Positions 43,723 to 52,809 are shown, numbered from the stretch's first letter. The stretch: DNA of 64,000 bases from Niabella agricola (GCF_021538615.1 NZ_JAJHIZ010000003.1:2666001-2730000); one strand, 5' to 3'. Numbers and translations are program-made. Notes: generated by a model not told the origin, from the letters alone.

Positions 43723-44283
43723 ATGAAATATGTACCGGTATTATTGATTACCATCAGCGTGTTATTTCAGCATTGCGGCTATTCTCAATCCAGGCCCGGC
43801 TCCAAACCGGATTCAATCAATATGAAAAAAGAAAACAACCCCGTATACTCCCGCTCCGATAGTACAAAAGTCAACCTGACTGAAGACGAATGGAAAAAAA
43901 TACTGCCCGCAGAAGTATATTATATCGCCCGGCAAAAGGGAACGGAGCGTCCCTGGACCAGCAAATATGAGACATCGAAAGAAATTGGTACTTATTATTG
44001 TGCTGCCTGCGGCAATCCTTTATTTAAGAGCGATACCAAGTTTGAAAGCGGGTGCGGCTGGCCCAGTTTTTACGAACCCATCAGTAAAACCAGTGTTATT
44101 TACCTGGAAGACCGCTCTCATGGCATGGTTCGCACTGAGGTAGAATGCGGGCGCTGTAAAGCACATCTGGGCCATGTATTCGAAGATGGCCCGCCCCCTA
44201 CAGGCCTGCGTTATTGCATCAACGGCGTTATCCTGGATTTTGAAAAAGCGAAAAAAGCAGAGGAAGGGTATAAAAAGCAATAG
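43723..44283 (+). CDS. msrB: Exported methionine-R-sulfoxide reductase B
   Basis: A 186-residue protein with a signal sequence (about 1-22) and a complete MsrB domain from residue 50. Four zinc cysteines are present as two CxxC pairs (Cys93/Cys96 and Cys142/Cys145), GCGWPSF at 110-116 and the catalytic Cys165 in RYCING. It reduces the R epimer of methionine sulfoxide, here probably in the periplasm, to repair oxidised envelope proteins. The start at 43723 is set by the promoter core just upstream and gives a clean signal peptide. It lies beside the SusCD regulatory genes but is read divergently. Confidence 0.94.
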   Translation: MKYVPVLLITISVLFQHCGYSQSRPGSKPDSINMKKENNPVYSRSDSTKVNLTEDEWKKILPAEVYYIARQKGTERPWTSKYETSKEIGTYYCAACGNPLFKSDTKFESGCGWPSFYEPISKTSVIYLEDRSHGMVRTEVECGRCKAHLGHVFEDGPPPTGLRYCINGVILDFEKAKKAEEGYKKQ

Positions 44284-44349
44284 TATCCCTGTACCTGTTC
44301 CTGTATAAAGTTTACGTCCTCCAAAGAACCACCACAACAGGTTAGTAGC

Positions 44350-44357
44350 TATTTTTG
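44350..44357 (+). promoter_or_regulatory. -7 promoter core for the SRPBCC/GyrI-like gene
   Basis: TATTTTTG matches TAnnTTTG and lies 17 bp before the ATG at 44375. A GTG at 44357 in the same frame overlaps it, which argues for the ATG. Confidence 0.45.
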
Positions 44358-44374
44358 TGCGCAAAAGTATACGC

Positions 44375-45379
44375 ATGAAATTTGTCAGAGGTATTCTCCT
44401 GTTCCTGATCTTTGTGGTGATTTCATTATTCACCCTTTCTTTTTTTGCCCCGGATCAACAAACGGTTACCAAATCAATTGTCATCCATGCCCCGGTAAAA
44501 AAAGTATATGATCAGATGGTCCTCCTGCAAAACTTCAATAACTGGTCGGTTTGGGGCCAGTCCGATTCCACCATCCGTTATACTACAAATCAACTGCCGG
44601 ATGGGCAGGTGGGTACCACGGTTATGTGGGAAGGAAACGCACTGCTGTCCGGAAAAGGAAAAATTGCTTTAACCGGTCTCCTGCCCGAAAAACAGATCAC
44701 GCATCACATCAGTTTACAGGAACCTCAAAAATTTGAAGCCGATTCCCGCTTCGATCTAAAGCAGCAGGATGACCAAACAACGGTTGTTACCTGGACCTTT
44801 ACGCTTCCTTCAAAAAAGCCCTGGAATGTGTTCAATATCTTTTACAGTCTGGAAAAGGAAAAAGGCGCTGAGTTTGACAGGGGATTACAGGCGCTGAAGC
44901 TGATCATTGAAAAATCGCCGGTCAAAGACCGGAATACACCCCAGGTTACCACGGGTTATTTTCAGCTTACCAATTACGTGGCCATTAAACAGCGGGTGCT
45001 TTGGGCCGACCTGCCCAGCTTTTTTACCACGCATTTTCACCATCTGGAACATTATACGCTCAAAGACAGCGTTACGTCCCCTCTGCGCGTGGGTCTTTTC
45101 TATAAAACGGATCAAAAGGAGTTGCAAAGCGATGTGGCAGCCGCAGTGGAGATCCCCGCCGGATTTCATCCCCAGCTGCAAACGCCCGAAGAACGGATCA
45201 GCCTGCCTGCATCCAAAACCATCGAAGCAACTTTTAAAGGCGATCAGGCCATAAAAGACCTGGCTTATAAAACCCTTGACAATTATGTAGCCGCCAAACA
45301 GCTCAAAGTGAAAACGCCGGTTATTGAGCAATACAATGGAAGGGACTCTACTACGCGGATTATTTACCTGGTAGAGTAA
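44375..45379 (+). CDS. Membrane-anchored SRPBCC protein with a GyrI-like second half
   Basis: A 334-residue protein with an N-terminal membrane anchor or signal (FVRGILLFLIFVVISLFTLS), then an SRPBCC/polyketide-cyclase domain (about 35-180: VTKSIVIHAPVKKVYDQM, then FNNWSVWGQSD). A second domain follows that resembles the GyrI-like effector-binding fold (about 190-330, AVEIPAGFHP region). The combination is known in Bacteroidota proteins of unknown role; binding of a small hydrophobic ligand is plausible. Its last 20 bp overlap the convergent rhamnosidase gene. Confidence 0.7.
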   Translation: MKFVRGILLFLIFVVISLFTLSFFAPDQQTVTKSIVIHAPVKKVYDQMVLLQNFNNWSVWGQSDSTIRYTTNQLPDGQVGTTVMWEGNALLSGKGKIALTGLLPEKQITHHISLQEPQKFEADSRFDLKQQDDQTTVVTWTFTLPSKKPWNVFNIFYSLEKEKGAEFDRGLQALKLIIEKSPVKDRNTPQVTTGYFQLTNYVAIKQRVLWADLPSFFTTHFHHLEHYTLKDSVTSPLRVGLFYKTDQKELQSDVAAAVEIPAGFHPQLQTPEERISLPASKTIEATFKGDQAIKDLAYKTLDNYVAAKQLKVKTPVIEQYNGRDSTTRIIYLVE

Positions 45380-48065
45380 ACCGGTATTTACCCGATCCGG
45401 TTTCAATTTTCAGGTATCCGTCTTCTGATCCAAGTTCTTTGATCTCCTTTACTGAAGACAGCGGCTTACCGGATTCTGTAACACCACCGGCATCCTTAAC
45501 CGGAAGATATACCGTTGCGCGGGTATTGGCGGGCACTTCTACATCCATCACAATATTGCCATCCGTTACTTCCCAACCAGCTTTTGTAAGGCCATAGTAG
45601 GTTTTTAAAGATGCGGCAGCCTGCTTAAAATTACCCCCGATATGCGGTTTTACTTTTATATGCTTGTAGCCAACACCGTCCTCTTCGGTATCCAGCCCCA
45701 CCATTTTCCGGTACATCCAGTCGCCGATAGCCCCGTATGCATAATGATTATAAGAGTTCATAGAGGGCGTTTGAAAACTGCCATCCGGCTTGATGCCATC
45801 CCAGCGCTCCCAGATGGTAGTGGCTCCCATTTTTACAGGGTACAACCAGGAAGGATAGCTCTCCTGTAACAACAGGGTATACGCCATATCCGTATAACCA
45901 AAACGGGTGAGTACATGACAGAGATAGGGAGTTCCCAGAAACCCGGTTGTAAGATGATTGTTATAGCTTTTGATATTTTCAACCAATCGTTCTGCCGCCT
46001 GTTTCCGCAATGCTTCGGGCAACATATCAAAATGCAGTGCCAGCACATATGCGGTTTGCGTGCTGGATACCAGCCTGCCGGAAGGTGTCAGGTATTCCTT
46101 TACAAAGGCCGCTTTTACGTTCTGTAATAATTGCGTATAAGCAGCAGCATCAGAAGTGTAGCCCAGTACAGTAGCTGCATTGATCAGCAACTGCACCGAA
46201 TGCGCATAAAAACACTGTGCAATCAGGTATTTATCGGTTACTGCAGACCGGCCATCGTTATCATCACCGGGACGGTAGAACAGCCAGTCCCCAAAGTGAA
46301 AACCCGTGTTCCAGAGATCATTCCTGGTGGTTTTACGAACGCTTTCCACATAGTTTTTCATACTATTGTACTGTGCCGCCAGGGTACGCTTGTCGCCATA
46401 AGCCAGGTACAGCTGCCAGGGAACAATGGTAGCTACATCGGCCCAGCCGGCACTATTGGCGTTATTGCCCAGCACATTGGGTATTACGTGCGGCACCCGG
46501 CCATCGATCTGGTCTGCCTCCAGGTCTTTTAACCATTTTGTAAAGAAATTATTTACACCCATATTAAAGGACGCTGTACGGAAGAAGGCCTGCGCGTCGC
46601 CCGTCCAGCCCAGCCGTTCGTCGCGTTGTGGGCAATCAGTTGGCACATCTAAAAAGTTCCCCTTTTGTCCCCACTGGATATTGTGCTGCAGCTGGTTGAT
46701 CAGCGGATTAGATGTGGTAAAAGTTCCGGTCGGCTCCATATCCGAATAAAATGCAATGGCCTCAAAGTTTTCGGGAATCACCGTGCCAGGATACCCTTCT
46801 ACTTTAACATACCGGAATCCCTGCCAGGTAAAATGCGGATGAAAGGTTTCTGTTTCTCCGCCTTTCAGCACGTAAATATTCTGTGCTTTTGCCGCTCTCA
46901 GGTTTTCTGTATAAAAATCACCGGCCTTGGTCAGTACTTCTGCATGCTGCAGCTTTATGGAATCTCCGGCATTTCCCCTTGCCTTTACACGCACCCAGCC
47001 AACCAGGTTTTGCCCAAAATCCAGCACGGTTTCACCAGCAGGCGTTTTGAATACTTTTACGGGTTTGAATACTTCCTGCGCGGAGATCATTTCATTATAG
47101 GTAGCCAGCAGGTTTGCTTTATCAAAGGAAGCTGTTTTTACTGCGCTCCAGCTGGCATCGTTGTACCCCGCCCGCATCCATCCGGTTTTATCCTTACGGG
47201 CATCAATGGTTTCTCCGTTATAGATTTCCGAATAGGTAATGGCTCCGGTCGAAGATTTCCAGGAGCCGTCAGAAACCACTACTTCTTTTGTTCCGTCCGT
47301 GTAGTCGATCTGAAGTTGCAGCAATAACGCGATGTCTTTACCATAAAAATTGTTATGGTTGGTATAGCCGATGGTACCACGGTACCAGCCGCTTCCAAGG
47401 GTAACCGCTAATGCGTTGTGGCCTTGCTGCAACAGGCGGGTAACATCATAGGTTTGGTATTGCAGTCTTTTTTTATAGGAGGTCCAGCCGGGGGTAAAAT
47501 GGGCATCGCCTACGCGGTTTCCATTAACGGCTGCTTCATACATGCCGTGGGCTGTAATATAGGCCGTAGCACGGGCAATTTTTTTTGCAATGTTGAATTC
47601 TTTGCGCATGAGGGGACTGGGCCGCATGGTGGCATCTTCCTCATAACCCGGCGTAATCCAGCTGGCCTGCCAGTCGGATGGCTGCAACAGGGCCATTTGA
47701 AAGCCCGCCGTACGGCTCCATGCTGAGGCTTTCCCGCTATTGTCCCAAACCCTTACCTGCCATTGGTATTTTTCACCGCTCTTTAAGGCTGCACCTTTAT
47801 ATGTTACATGTACGGAGGAGTCAGAAAGCACTTTACCGCTACTCCATACATTGCTTTTATTAGTTACCACACGGATTTCGTAAGCGGTTTGCATTACATT
47901 ACGCTTACCGCTTTCCAGCTGCCAGCTAAACCGGGGCTGCAGTACATCCAGTCCAAGGGGATCGACCCTGTTTTCGGTACGTAGGTTTTTTACTTCAGAT
48001 TGTGCCGTTGCGGTAAGCGCACAGGCGCAAAGGGCAAGCACCAATAATTTCTTGTTCATGAGCAA
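45360..48065 (-). CDS. Secreted alpha-L-rhamnosidase (GH78)
   Basis: A 901-residue glycoside hydrolase with a signal peptide (about 1-21, ending TATAQS). Order: N-terminal beta domains (LRTENRVDPLGLDVLQPRFSW is a family hallmark), a carbohydrate-binding-like domain (around ITAHGMYEAAVNGNRVGD), the (alpha/alpha)6 catalytic barrel with FLDVPTDCPQRDERLGWTGD carrying acidic residues of the active site and WERWDGIKPDG further on, and a C-terminal beta domain. It releases rhamnose from plant or bacterial polymers. It stands alone, without a SusCD pair beside it in the same operon. A start two codons later (MNKKLL) is equally possible. Confidence 0.93.
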   Translation of the reverse strand: MLMNKKLLVLALCACALTATAQSEVKNLRTENRVDPLGLDVLQPRFSWQLESGKRNVMQTAYEIRVVTNKSNVWSSGKVLSDSSVHVTYKGAALKSGEKYQWQVRVWDNSGKASAWSRTAGFQMALLQPSDWQASWITPGYEEDATMRPSPLMRKEFNIAKKIARATAYITAHGMYEAAVNGNRVGDAHFTPGWTSYKKRLQYQTYDVTRLLQQGHNALAVTLGSGWYRGTIGYTNHNNFYGKDIALLLQLQIDYTDGTKEVVVSDGSWKSSTGAITYSEIYNGETIDARKDKTGWMRAGYNDASWSAVKTASFDKANLLATYNEMISAQEVFKPVKVFKTPAGETVLDFGQNLVGWVRVKARGNAGDSIKLQHAEVLTKAGDFYTENLRAAKAQNIYVLKGGETETFHPHFTWQGFRYVKVEGYPGTVIPENFEAIAFYSDMEPTGTFTTSNPLINQLQHNIQWGQKGNFLDVPTDCPQRDERLGWTGDAQAFFRTASFNMGVNNFFTKWLKDLEADQIDGRVPHVIPNVLGNNANSAGWADVATIVPWQLYLAYGDKRTLAAQYNSMKNYVESVRKTTRNDLWNTGFHFGDWLFYRPGDDNDGRSAVTDKYLIAQCFYAHSVQLLINAATVLGYTSDAAAYTQLLQNVKAAFVKEYLTPSGRLVSSTQTAYVLALHFDMLPEALRKQAAERLVENIKSYNNHLTTGFLGTPYLCHVLTRFGYTDMAYTLLLQESYPSWLYPVKMGATTIWERWDGIKPDGSFQTPSMNSYNHYAYGAIGDWMYRKMVGLDTEEDGVGYKHIKVKPHIGGNFKQAAASLKTYYGLTKAGWEVTDGNIVMDVEVPANTRATVYLPVKDAGGVTESGKPLSSVKEIKELGSEDGYLKIETGSGKYRFTLPGK

Positions 48066-48151
48066 GCTTTGTAAATGTTATCAACACATCGTTGCTCCGA
48101 AAGTACAATGAAATGACTGGTGAACCGTCCTGTACAATCCTGAACTGGCAG

Positions 48152-49162
48152 TTATTGCTGCGGTTCGGACGTGGTGTTTAAGATTTCCCAGAGCTTGTCT
48201 TTTAACTGCGTCAGCCCCTGTTGAGCTACCGAAGAAATAAACAGGTGCGGAATATGCTCCGGCATTTCGGCACTGATGGCTGCCTTGAGCTCATCATCCA
48301 GCATATCGCTTTTCGAGATAGCGATTAAAAATTGTTTATGCAGCAGCTCGGGATTGTACCGCTCCAGCTCATGCATCAGTATATCAAATTCTTTCCGATG
48401 ATCGGCGCTGTCGGCAGGAATTAAAAACAGCAATACTGGATTACGCTCAATATGACGCAGGAAACGGTGTCCCAGTCCACGGCCTTCTGCAGCTCCTTCA
48501 ATGATCCCGGGCATATCGGCCATACAAAAGCTACGCCCATCGCGGTATTCCACAATGCCCAGGTTGGGTGTAAGCGTAGTAAAAGCATAGTTTCCAATCT
48601 TGGGCTTTGCGGCGGTGATCACGGAAAGCAGGGTCGATTTTCCCGCATTAGGAAAGCCTACCAACCCTACGTCTGCCAGCACTTTAAGCTCCAGTATCTT
48701 CCAGCCTTCCAGTCCCGGTAAACCAGGCTGTGCATAGTCCGGCGCCTGGTTGGTGGGTGTGGCAAAATTGGCATTCCCTAATCCACCTTTCCCGCCGGGC
48801 ATCCAAATGATCTCCTGGCCATCCTCCAGGATCTCGGCCTCTTTTTCACCGGTTTCTTCATCCATAGCAATGGTACCCAGCGGCACTTCAATCACTACAT
48901 CTTTTCCGCTGCGGCCGGTGCAATTGTTATGTCCTCCGTTTTCTCCATTCTCTGCCAGAATATTTTTATAATAGCGCAAATGCAGCAGGGTCCACAGGTT
49001 CCGGTTTCCCTTTAAAATAATATGGGCACCTCTCCCACCGTCGCCCCCGTCGGGGCCGCCCTTAGAAGTAAATTTGTCGCGCAAAAAATGCTTGATGCCC
49101 GCACCTCCATGTCCGCTGCGGCAAAATATCCGTATCTGGTCTACAAAATTGCTTTTTTCCAT
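48152..49162 (-). CDS. obg: Obg-family GTPase
   Basis: A 336-residue ribosome-associated GTPase. The N-terminal Obg fold (1-158) is glycine-rich ([18 protein letters not shown]), and the G domain follows with G1 [10 protein letters not shown]3 DMPGIIEGA and an SKSD-type G4 (AISKSDML). The extra C-terminal OCT domain of some species is absent. It acts in 50S assembly and in growth control. A promoter core lies 11 bp upstream. It is flanked by the rhamnosidase and SET genes, not by its more usual partners. Confidence 0.96.
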   Translation of the reverse strand: MEKSNFVDQIRIFCRSGHGGAGIKHFLRDKFTSKGGPDGGDGGRGAHIILKGNRNLWTLLHLRYYKNILAENGENGGHNNCTGRSGKDVVIEVPLGTIAMDEETGEKEAEILEDGQEIIWMPGGKGGLGNANFATPTNQAPDYAQPGLPGLEGWKILELKVLADVGLVGFPNAGKSTLLSVITAAKPKIGNYAFTTLTPNLGIVEYRDGRSFCMADMPGIIEGAAEGRGLGHRFLRHIERNPVLLFLIPADSADHRKEFDILMHELERYNPELLHKQFLIAISKSDMLDDELKAAISAEMPEHIPHLFISSVAQQGLTQLKDKLWEILNTTSEPQQ

Positions 49163-49173
49163 TGTTCTGCAAA

Positions 49174-49181
49174 CAAAGATA
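49174..49181 (-). promoter_or_regulatory. -7 promoter core for obg
   Basis: Minus-strand TATCTTTG matches TAnnTTTG, 11 bp before the obg start; the leader would be only a few bases long. Confidence 0.45.
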
Positions 49182-49273
49182 ACAGCATTCCCTTAGAAGT
49201 CAGGAATGAAAAAACAAGCGCTGTAATCAACACAGGACAGATTGGTATCGACGTGTCTTTTAGGAGGCTGATC

Positions 49274-49711
49274 TTACCGTTTGGATTTTTCCTTTTCAGC
49301 CTGGCGGTCAAACCGGATATTCTCCCTTACCTGTTTCCAGTATTGTGGTCCGTAGGACACAAAAATTTCGCTGCCCGCCGGAATATCAGTTTTCGCTACC
49401 AGGAACACCCGGGTGCCTTCTTCTACGTACTCGGCGTTGTTCCGGATTCCTTTTACGCGTTGCAATCCCGCGGCATCGTTGGCATAACGTCCAAAAGATT
49501 TTGGGTGCTTACTGGCATCAATCACAGCATCATCATTGATATGAAATATATACCCGTTATCAGCATCATCCGCAACCTCCTTCCAGGTCAGCAGGTCACC
49601 GGTATATTCGGTAACAATTTCTTTTTTGGCTATGGCAACTTTTGTAAACAGACCCTTACCGGCATTAGGAAGGGTAGAAGTTTTCACAAATAAACGCTTC
49701 GACGATGGCAT
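49274..49711 (-). CDS. SET-domain protein
   Basis: A 145-residue protein that is essentially a lone SET domain: LPNAGKGLFTKVAIAKKEIV at the N-terminus, EYTGDL, then NNAEYVEEGTRVFLVAKTDI and PAGSEIFVSYGPQYW, which give the usual pseudoknot and the closing Tyr. These motifs bind S-adenosylmethionine and a lysine side chain in methyltransferases. Small bacterial SET proteins of this sort are widespread in Bacteroidota; their targets are unknown. There is no export signal. Confidence 0.88.
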   Translation of the reverse strand: MPSSKRLFVKTSTLPNAGKGLFTKVAIAKKEIVTEYTGDLLTWKEVADDADNGYIFHINDDAVIDASKHPKSFGRYANDAAGLQRVKGIRNNAEYVEEGTRVFLVAKTDIPAGSEIFVSYGPQYWKQVRENIRFDRQAEKEKSKR

Positions 49712-49935
49712 GTAAAAAAATTAAGCGGAGCGAATATATCACAAATCATTGCGAAAGTTTAAAACAAGGGGAAAATTATTTTCAGTGCGGCCTGCCTCCG
49801 GATGCAACATCCCGGTGTGCAGCACAGCACCGGCTTTCCGCCAACTTGCGGCGGCGGCTGGGGATATAGCAATACCTGGTAGCAACCGGCCGGTATCGAC
49901 GATCTGTTAAACATCCCGCTACTTCCGGCTTTTTG

Positions 49936-50067
49936 CTTACCTTCACGCCATACGGGGTGCCTTTCCCGCAGGTAGCGGGATGAAATCAAGGCTGAGAATA
50001 TACCCATTGGATCCGTTTAAACGATGCGATCCAGGAACCTGATCCGGGTAATGCCGGCGTAGGAAAG
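49936..50067 (+). ncRNA. TPP (thiamine pyrophosphate) riboswitch
   Basis: The sequence holds the conserved TPP-aptamer boxes in order: ACGGGGTGC (49952 area), GGCTGAGA (49990-49997), ACCC, then GAACCTGAT, CCGGGTAATGCCGGCGTAGGAAAG. The outer P1 helix can form between the 5' stretch around CCTTCACGCC and the 3' GGCGTAGG. It lies 43 bp before the pnuT-like start. AGCTTT (50071-50076) can pair with AAAGCT (50105-50110) directly before the ATG, a candidate switch that controls translation. The remainder of the 49712-50110 gap holds no gene. Confidence 0.95.
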
Positions 50068-50110
50068 AGCAGCTTTTCAGCCCTGCCCCTGTATGTTATG
50101 TTTTAAAGCT

Positions 50111-50716
50111 ATGGCAAACTGGATCAGTGTTTTTATTGAACAGATCAGGGGTACCAGTCTCTTGGAGTGGCTGGGCGCTGGCCTGGGCGCTGCAGAAGTG
50201 CTGCTGGCAAAAGCCAACAAAGTTTGGCTGTACCCGGCGGGTATTCTTTCTGTACTTATCAGCATTTATATCTTTCTTACGGAAGGACTGTATGCCGAAA
50301 GCGCTCTGAACCTGTACTACCTGGTAATGAGTATTTACGGATGGTGGTTTTGGGTATTTAAACGGTCTGTGAAACCGTTGCCTGTTACCCGGGCCACAAA
50401 ACAAGAATGGTATACGACCCTGTGGATTGCATTGGGCGGATTCCTGGTGCTGTATTTCGTACTCCGGTATCTTACAGATTCCACGGTGCCGGTAATGGAC
50501 GCATTTGTAAGCGCTACGGCCTGGGCAGGGATGTGGCTGCTGGCAAAACGAAAACTGGAAAACTGGATCCTGCTCAATATCAGCAATGCGGTGGCAATTC
50601 CGCTTTTGTTTTATAAACAGCTTCCACTGTATGCCCTGTTAACCCTTTTCTTATTTATCGTGGCGATCTTCGGCTTTCTGGAGTGGAAACGCGGGCTTGA
50701 AAAAACTGAACAATGA
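50111..50716 (+). CDS. pnuT: PnuT-like thiamine transporter (PnuC family)
   Basis: A 201-residue membrane protein of the PnuC family with about seven hydrophobic segments. Landmarks are WLGAGLGAAEVLLAKANKVW at the N-terminus, LYYLVMSIYGWWFW (family signature near residues 80-95) and the C-terminal WILLNISNAVAIPLLFYKQL. PnuC itself takes up nicotinamide riboside; members behind a TPP riboswitch are the thiamine-specific PnuT type. The riboswitch directly upstream is the reason for this assignment. The start is the ATG at 50111, beside a possible anti-start helix. The stop overlaps the next gene's start by four bases. Confidence 0.9.
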   Translation: MANWISVFIEQIRGTSLLEWLGAGLGAAEVLLAKANKVWLYPAGILSVLISIYIFLTEGLYAESALNLYYLVMSIYGWWFWVFKRSVKPLPVTRATKQEWYTTLWIALGGFLVLYFVLRYLTDSTVPVMDAFVSATAWAGMWLLAKRKLENWILLNISNAVAIPLLFYKQLPLYALLTLFLFIVAIFGFLEWKRGLEKTEQ

Positions 50717-51792
50717 TGGATCAGAAAACAGCCATGCAATTGGCGCATTTTATAAAAGAGGCCGACCGGCAGGCCTGTCTTACGCCGGAACAACTGGAGA
50801 TTATTTATCGTGAGAAATGGTTCCGGCTTTTTGTTCCCAGGTCGCAAAACGGACTGGAACTCAGTCTGCCGGAAGGACTAAGAATTGAAGAAGCCCTGGC
50901 AAAAATCGATGGAAGCCTGGGCTGGACGGTTACACTTTGCAGTGGCGCCACACAGTTTACCGGTTACCTGCCGCCATCTCTTACCGATGTCATTTTCAAA
51001 GATCCGGCGGCTTGCTTTGGAGGCAGCGGGGCCCTGACGGGTATTGCAAAGGAAACTTCTGACGGTTATATAGTAACAGGTTCGTGGAAATATGCTACCG
51101 GCGCCCCGTATTGTACCCATTTTACCGCAAACTGTACGATTGAAAAAGACGGGCAACTCCTTACCGATGAGGTAGGTACCCCGGTTTACAGGTCCTTTTT
51201 ATTTACCCGGGAGGAGGTTGCCATTCAAAAAGACTGGGATACCATGGGGCTGAGAGCAACCGCCAGTGAGCGTTTTAGTGTAACGGACTTATGGGTTCCC
51301 TGGGAACGCAGCTTTCGCATCCAACCGGAAGCCGCCACCCTGGCGGGAATTATTTACCAGTATCCCTTCCCGCAATTTGCCGAAGCTACCCTTGCCGTTA
51401 ACAGTCTTGGAATGGCCCGGCATTTCCTGGAAGCGGTACAAAAATGGATCCAGCCAAAACTCCGGAAAGAAATCCTGCACGCCAGTTCTGTGAACCAGGC
51501 CTGGCAAAAATGGCAGCTGGCGGATGGTTTCCTGCAAAAATTACGCGGACAGTTTTATGCCGCCGTGGACGACTCCTGGGAACTGTTGTCAAAACAGGGA
51601 TCAGTTCCGGAAGCACTGTTGGTGCGGGTTTCGAGGCAAAGCCGGTTGCTGGCCCGATTTTCAAGGAAAATGGTTGCCGACCTGTATCCTTACTGCGGAG
51701 TGAATGCTACGCAAAATGGTACGGAGCTCAACCAGGTATTCCGGGATATTTTTACGGCGAGTCAGCACCTGCTACTAAATGCCCCGGCATAA
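50713..51792 (+). CDS. Acyl-CoA-dehydrogenase-like flavoprotein in the thiamine operon
   Basis: A 359-residue protein of the acyl-CoA dehydrogenase fold. The N-terminal helical domain (1-90) has IEEALAKIDGSLGWTVTLCS, the middle beta domain (100-200) has SGALTGIAKETSDGYIVTGSWKY cut by GWKY-like flavin-contact pattern and DTMGLRATAS, and the C-terminal helical bundle ends near residue 350. Closest in style are the oxygen-using HpaH/DszC-like members rather than true beta-oxidation enzymes, because the usual catalytic Glu is not evident. Its ATG overlaps the pnuT stop (ATGA), so it is translated from the TPP-regulated mRNA. A role in thiamine or thiamine-fragment salvage is inferred from context only. 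Confidence 0.78.
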   Translation: MMDQKTAMQLAHFIKEADRQACLTPEQLEIIYREKWFRLFVPRSQNGLELSLPEGLRIEEALAKIDGSLGWTVTLCSGATQFTGYLPPSLTDVIFKDPAACFGGSGALTGIAKETSDGYIVTGSWKYATGAPYCTHFTANCTIEKDGQLLTDEVGTPVYRSFLFTREEVAIQKDWDTMGLRATASERFSVTDLWVPWERSFRIQPEAATLAGIIYQYPFPQFAEATLAVNSLGMARHFLEAVQKWIQPKLRKEILHASSVNQAWQKWQLADGFLQKLRGQFYAAVDDSWELLSKQGSVPEALLVRVSRQSRLLARFSRKMVADLYPYCGVNATQNGTELNQVFRDIFTASQHLLLNAPA

Positions 51793-51794
51793 TA

Positions 51795-51818
51795 TAAAAA
51801 GGCTCCTCCCGGAGCCTT
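51795..51818 (-). terminator. Terminator of the small helical protein gene, possibly bidirectional
   Basis: Stem AAGGCTCC (51799-51806) with GGAGCCTT (51811-51818), four-base loop. The minus strand continues with TTTATATT, so it ends the gene at 51854-52042; it may also stop the thiamine operon. Confidence 0.7.
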
Positions 51819-51853
51819 CAAAAGTATTAAAGGACGGTTTGTTTTAACGGAGC

Positions 51854-52042
51854 TTAAGACGCGGACTGCAGATTGTTGGGGGTAGACTGCTTTTTAAGGT
51901 TGGCCAGGCCATCCTTAACTTTGTTTCCAAGATCGGATACCTTGCTTTTTACATTTGCCTTTTGCTCCGGCGTCATTTTATACCAGGCGGCAACAGCTGC
52001 CAGTCCCAGGGCCAGAAGCCCGTTTCTTGTATTCCTGTTCAT
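51854..52042 (-). CDS. Small YtxH-like helical protein
   Basis: A 62-residue protein: a short hydrophobic N-terminal helix (NGLLALGLAAVAAWYKM) followed by an amphipathic lysine-rich helix (TPEQKANVKSKVSDLGNKVKD) and a polar tail. This resembles small YtxH/DUF-type envelope-stress or gas-vesicle-like accessory proteins, but the similarity is only of type. It is a real gene by composition, a clean start and its own terminator. The function is unknown. Confidence 0.6.
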   Translation of the reverse strand: MNRNTRNGLLALGLAAVAAWYKMTPEQKANVKSKVSDLGNKVKDGLANLKKQSTPNNLQSAS

Positions 52043-52218
52043 TTTCGAATATGTTTATACAGTTAATGAATACCTATACCCCTCAAAAAACTATGCCACA
52101 GTTCCGGAACAGGATACCGTCACCGGCAAATTGCTGTTAAAAAATGCGGAACTTTTTTCAAAGTTACCTGTTTTAATACATGTCGGGCCCCGGCCCGGAA
52201 AAAATCCAAATTTTACCG

Positions 52219-52779
52219 ATGATGAATTTTCAGGAATACTTGGAGGTAATGCATACCATCCTGGCTGCGGACAAGCCGGCCCCTCCTTATGATAACGCCG
52301 ACTATTTTCAATATACAAAAATGAACGCCTCGCGCATGAACCGCTGGCTCAAACAGAATCCGGTTACCGAAGCAACCAGGGCCGTTTTGTCTTCCATCAG
52401 CCGGAAGCAGCAATGGGTTGTAATCACCGAACCCTGGTGCGGAGATGCCGCGCATATTGTGCCCATCCTCTATCTTATGAGCCAGCTGAATGATCACATT
52501 GATTTTAAGTTACAGTTAAGGGATTCCGGCTCTGAGATCGAAAACTATCTTACCAATGGCACACGGTCCATTCCCATTTTAATCGTACGTGATGAAAACG
52601 GAAACGACCTCTTTCACTGGGGTCCCAGGCCGGCCGCCGCAACAGAAGTTTATAATGCCTTGAAAGCGAAAAAAGCCGGTTTTGAAGAAACAAAAATGGC
52701 CCTTCAGCAGGTTTATAACAACGATAAAAGCAAGGGGATTCAACAGGAGGTAAGTGCCTTACTGGCGATGCATCACTAA
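52219..52779 (+). CDS. Thioredoxin-fold protein with a single active-site cysteine
   Basis: A 186-residue cytoplasmic protein. I start it at the ATG at 52219 (MMNFQEYLEV); the frame is open to 52180. An N-terminal helical region (1-65) is followed by a thioredoxin-like domain in which the redox motif reads EPWCGDAAHI, so the second Cys of CxxC is Asp. The cis-proline loop (TRSIPILIVRD) is intact. Members of this Bacteroidota family are annotated as thioredoxin family proteins; a monothiol or non-redox role is likely. The next gene is acyl-carrier-protein phosphodiesterase with its own promoter. Confidence 0.8.
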   Translation: MMNFQEYLEVMHTILAADKPAPPYDNADYFQYTKMNASRMNRWLKQNPVTEATRAVLSSISRKQQWVVITEPWCGDAAHIVPILYLMSQLNDHIDFKLQLRDSGSEIENYLTNGTRSIPILIVRDENGNDLFHWGPRPAAATEVYNALKAKKAGFEETKMALQQVYNNDKSKGIQQEVSALLAMHH

Positions 52780-52809
52780 AGGACTCCATGCGGATCCTTC
52801 CTTTATTCC

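Noticed and set aside
32468..49162. adk and obg separated by 15 kb as evidence that the SusCD region is an inserted island
   Set aside because: The two genes are close in some relatives, but their order here is reversed relative to transcription, so the comparison does not support an insertion.
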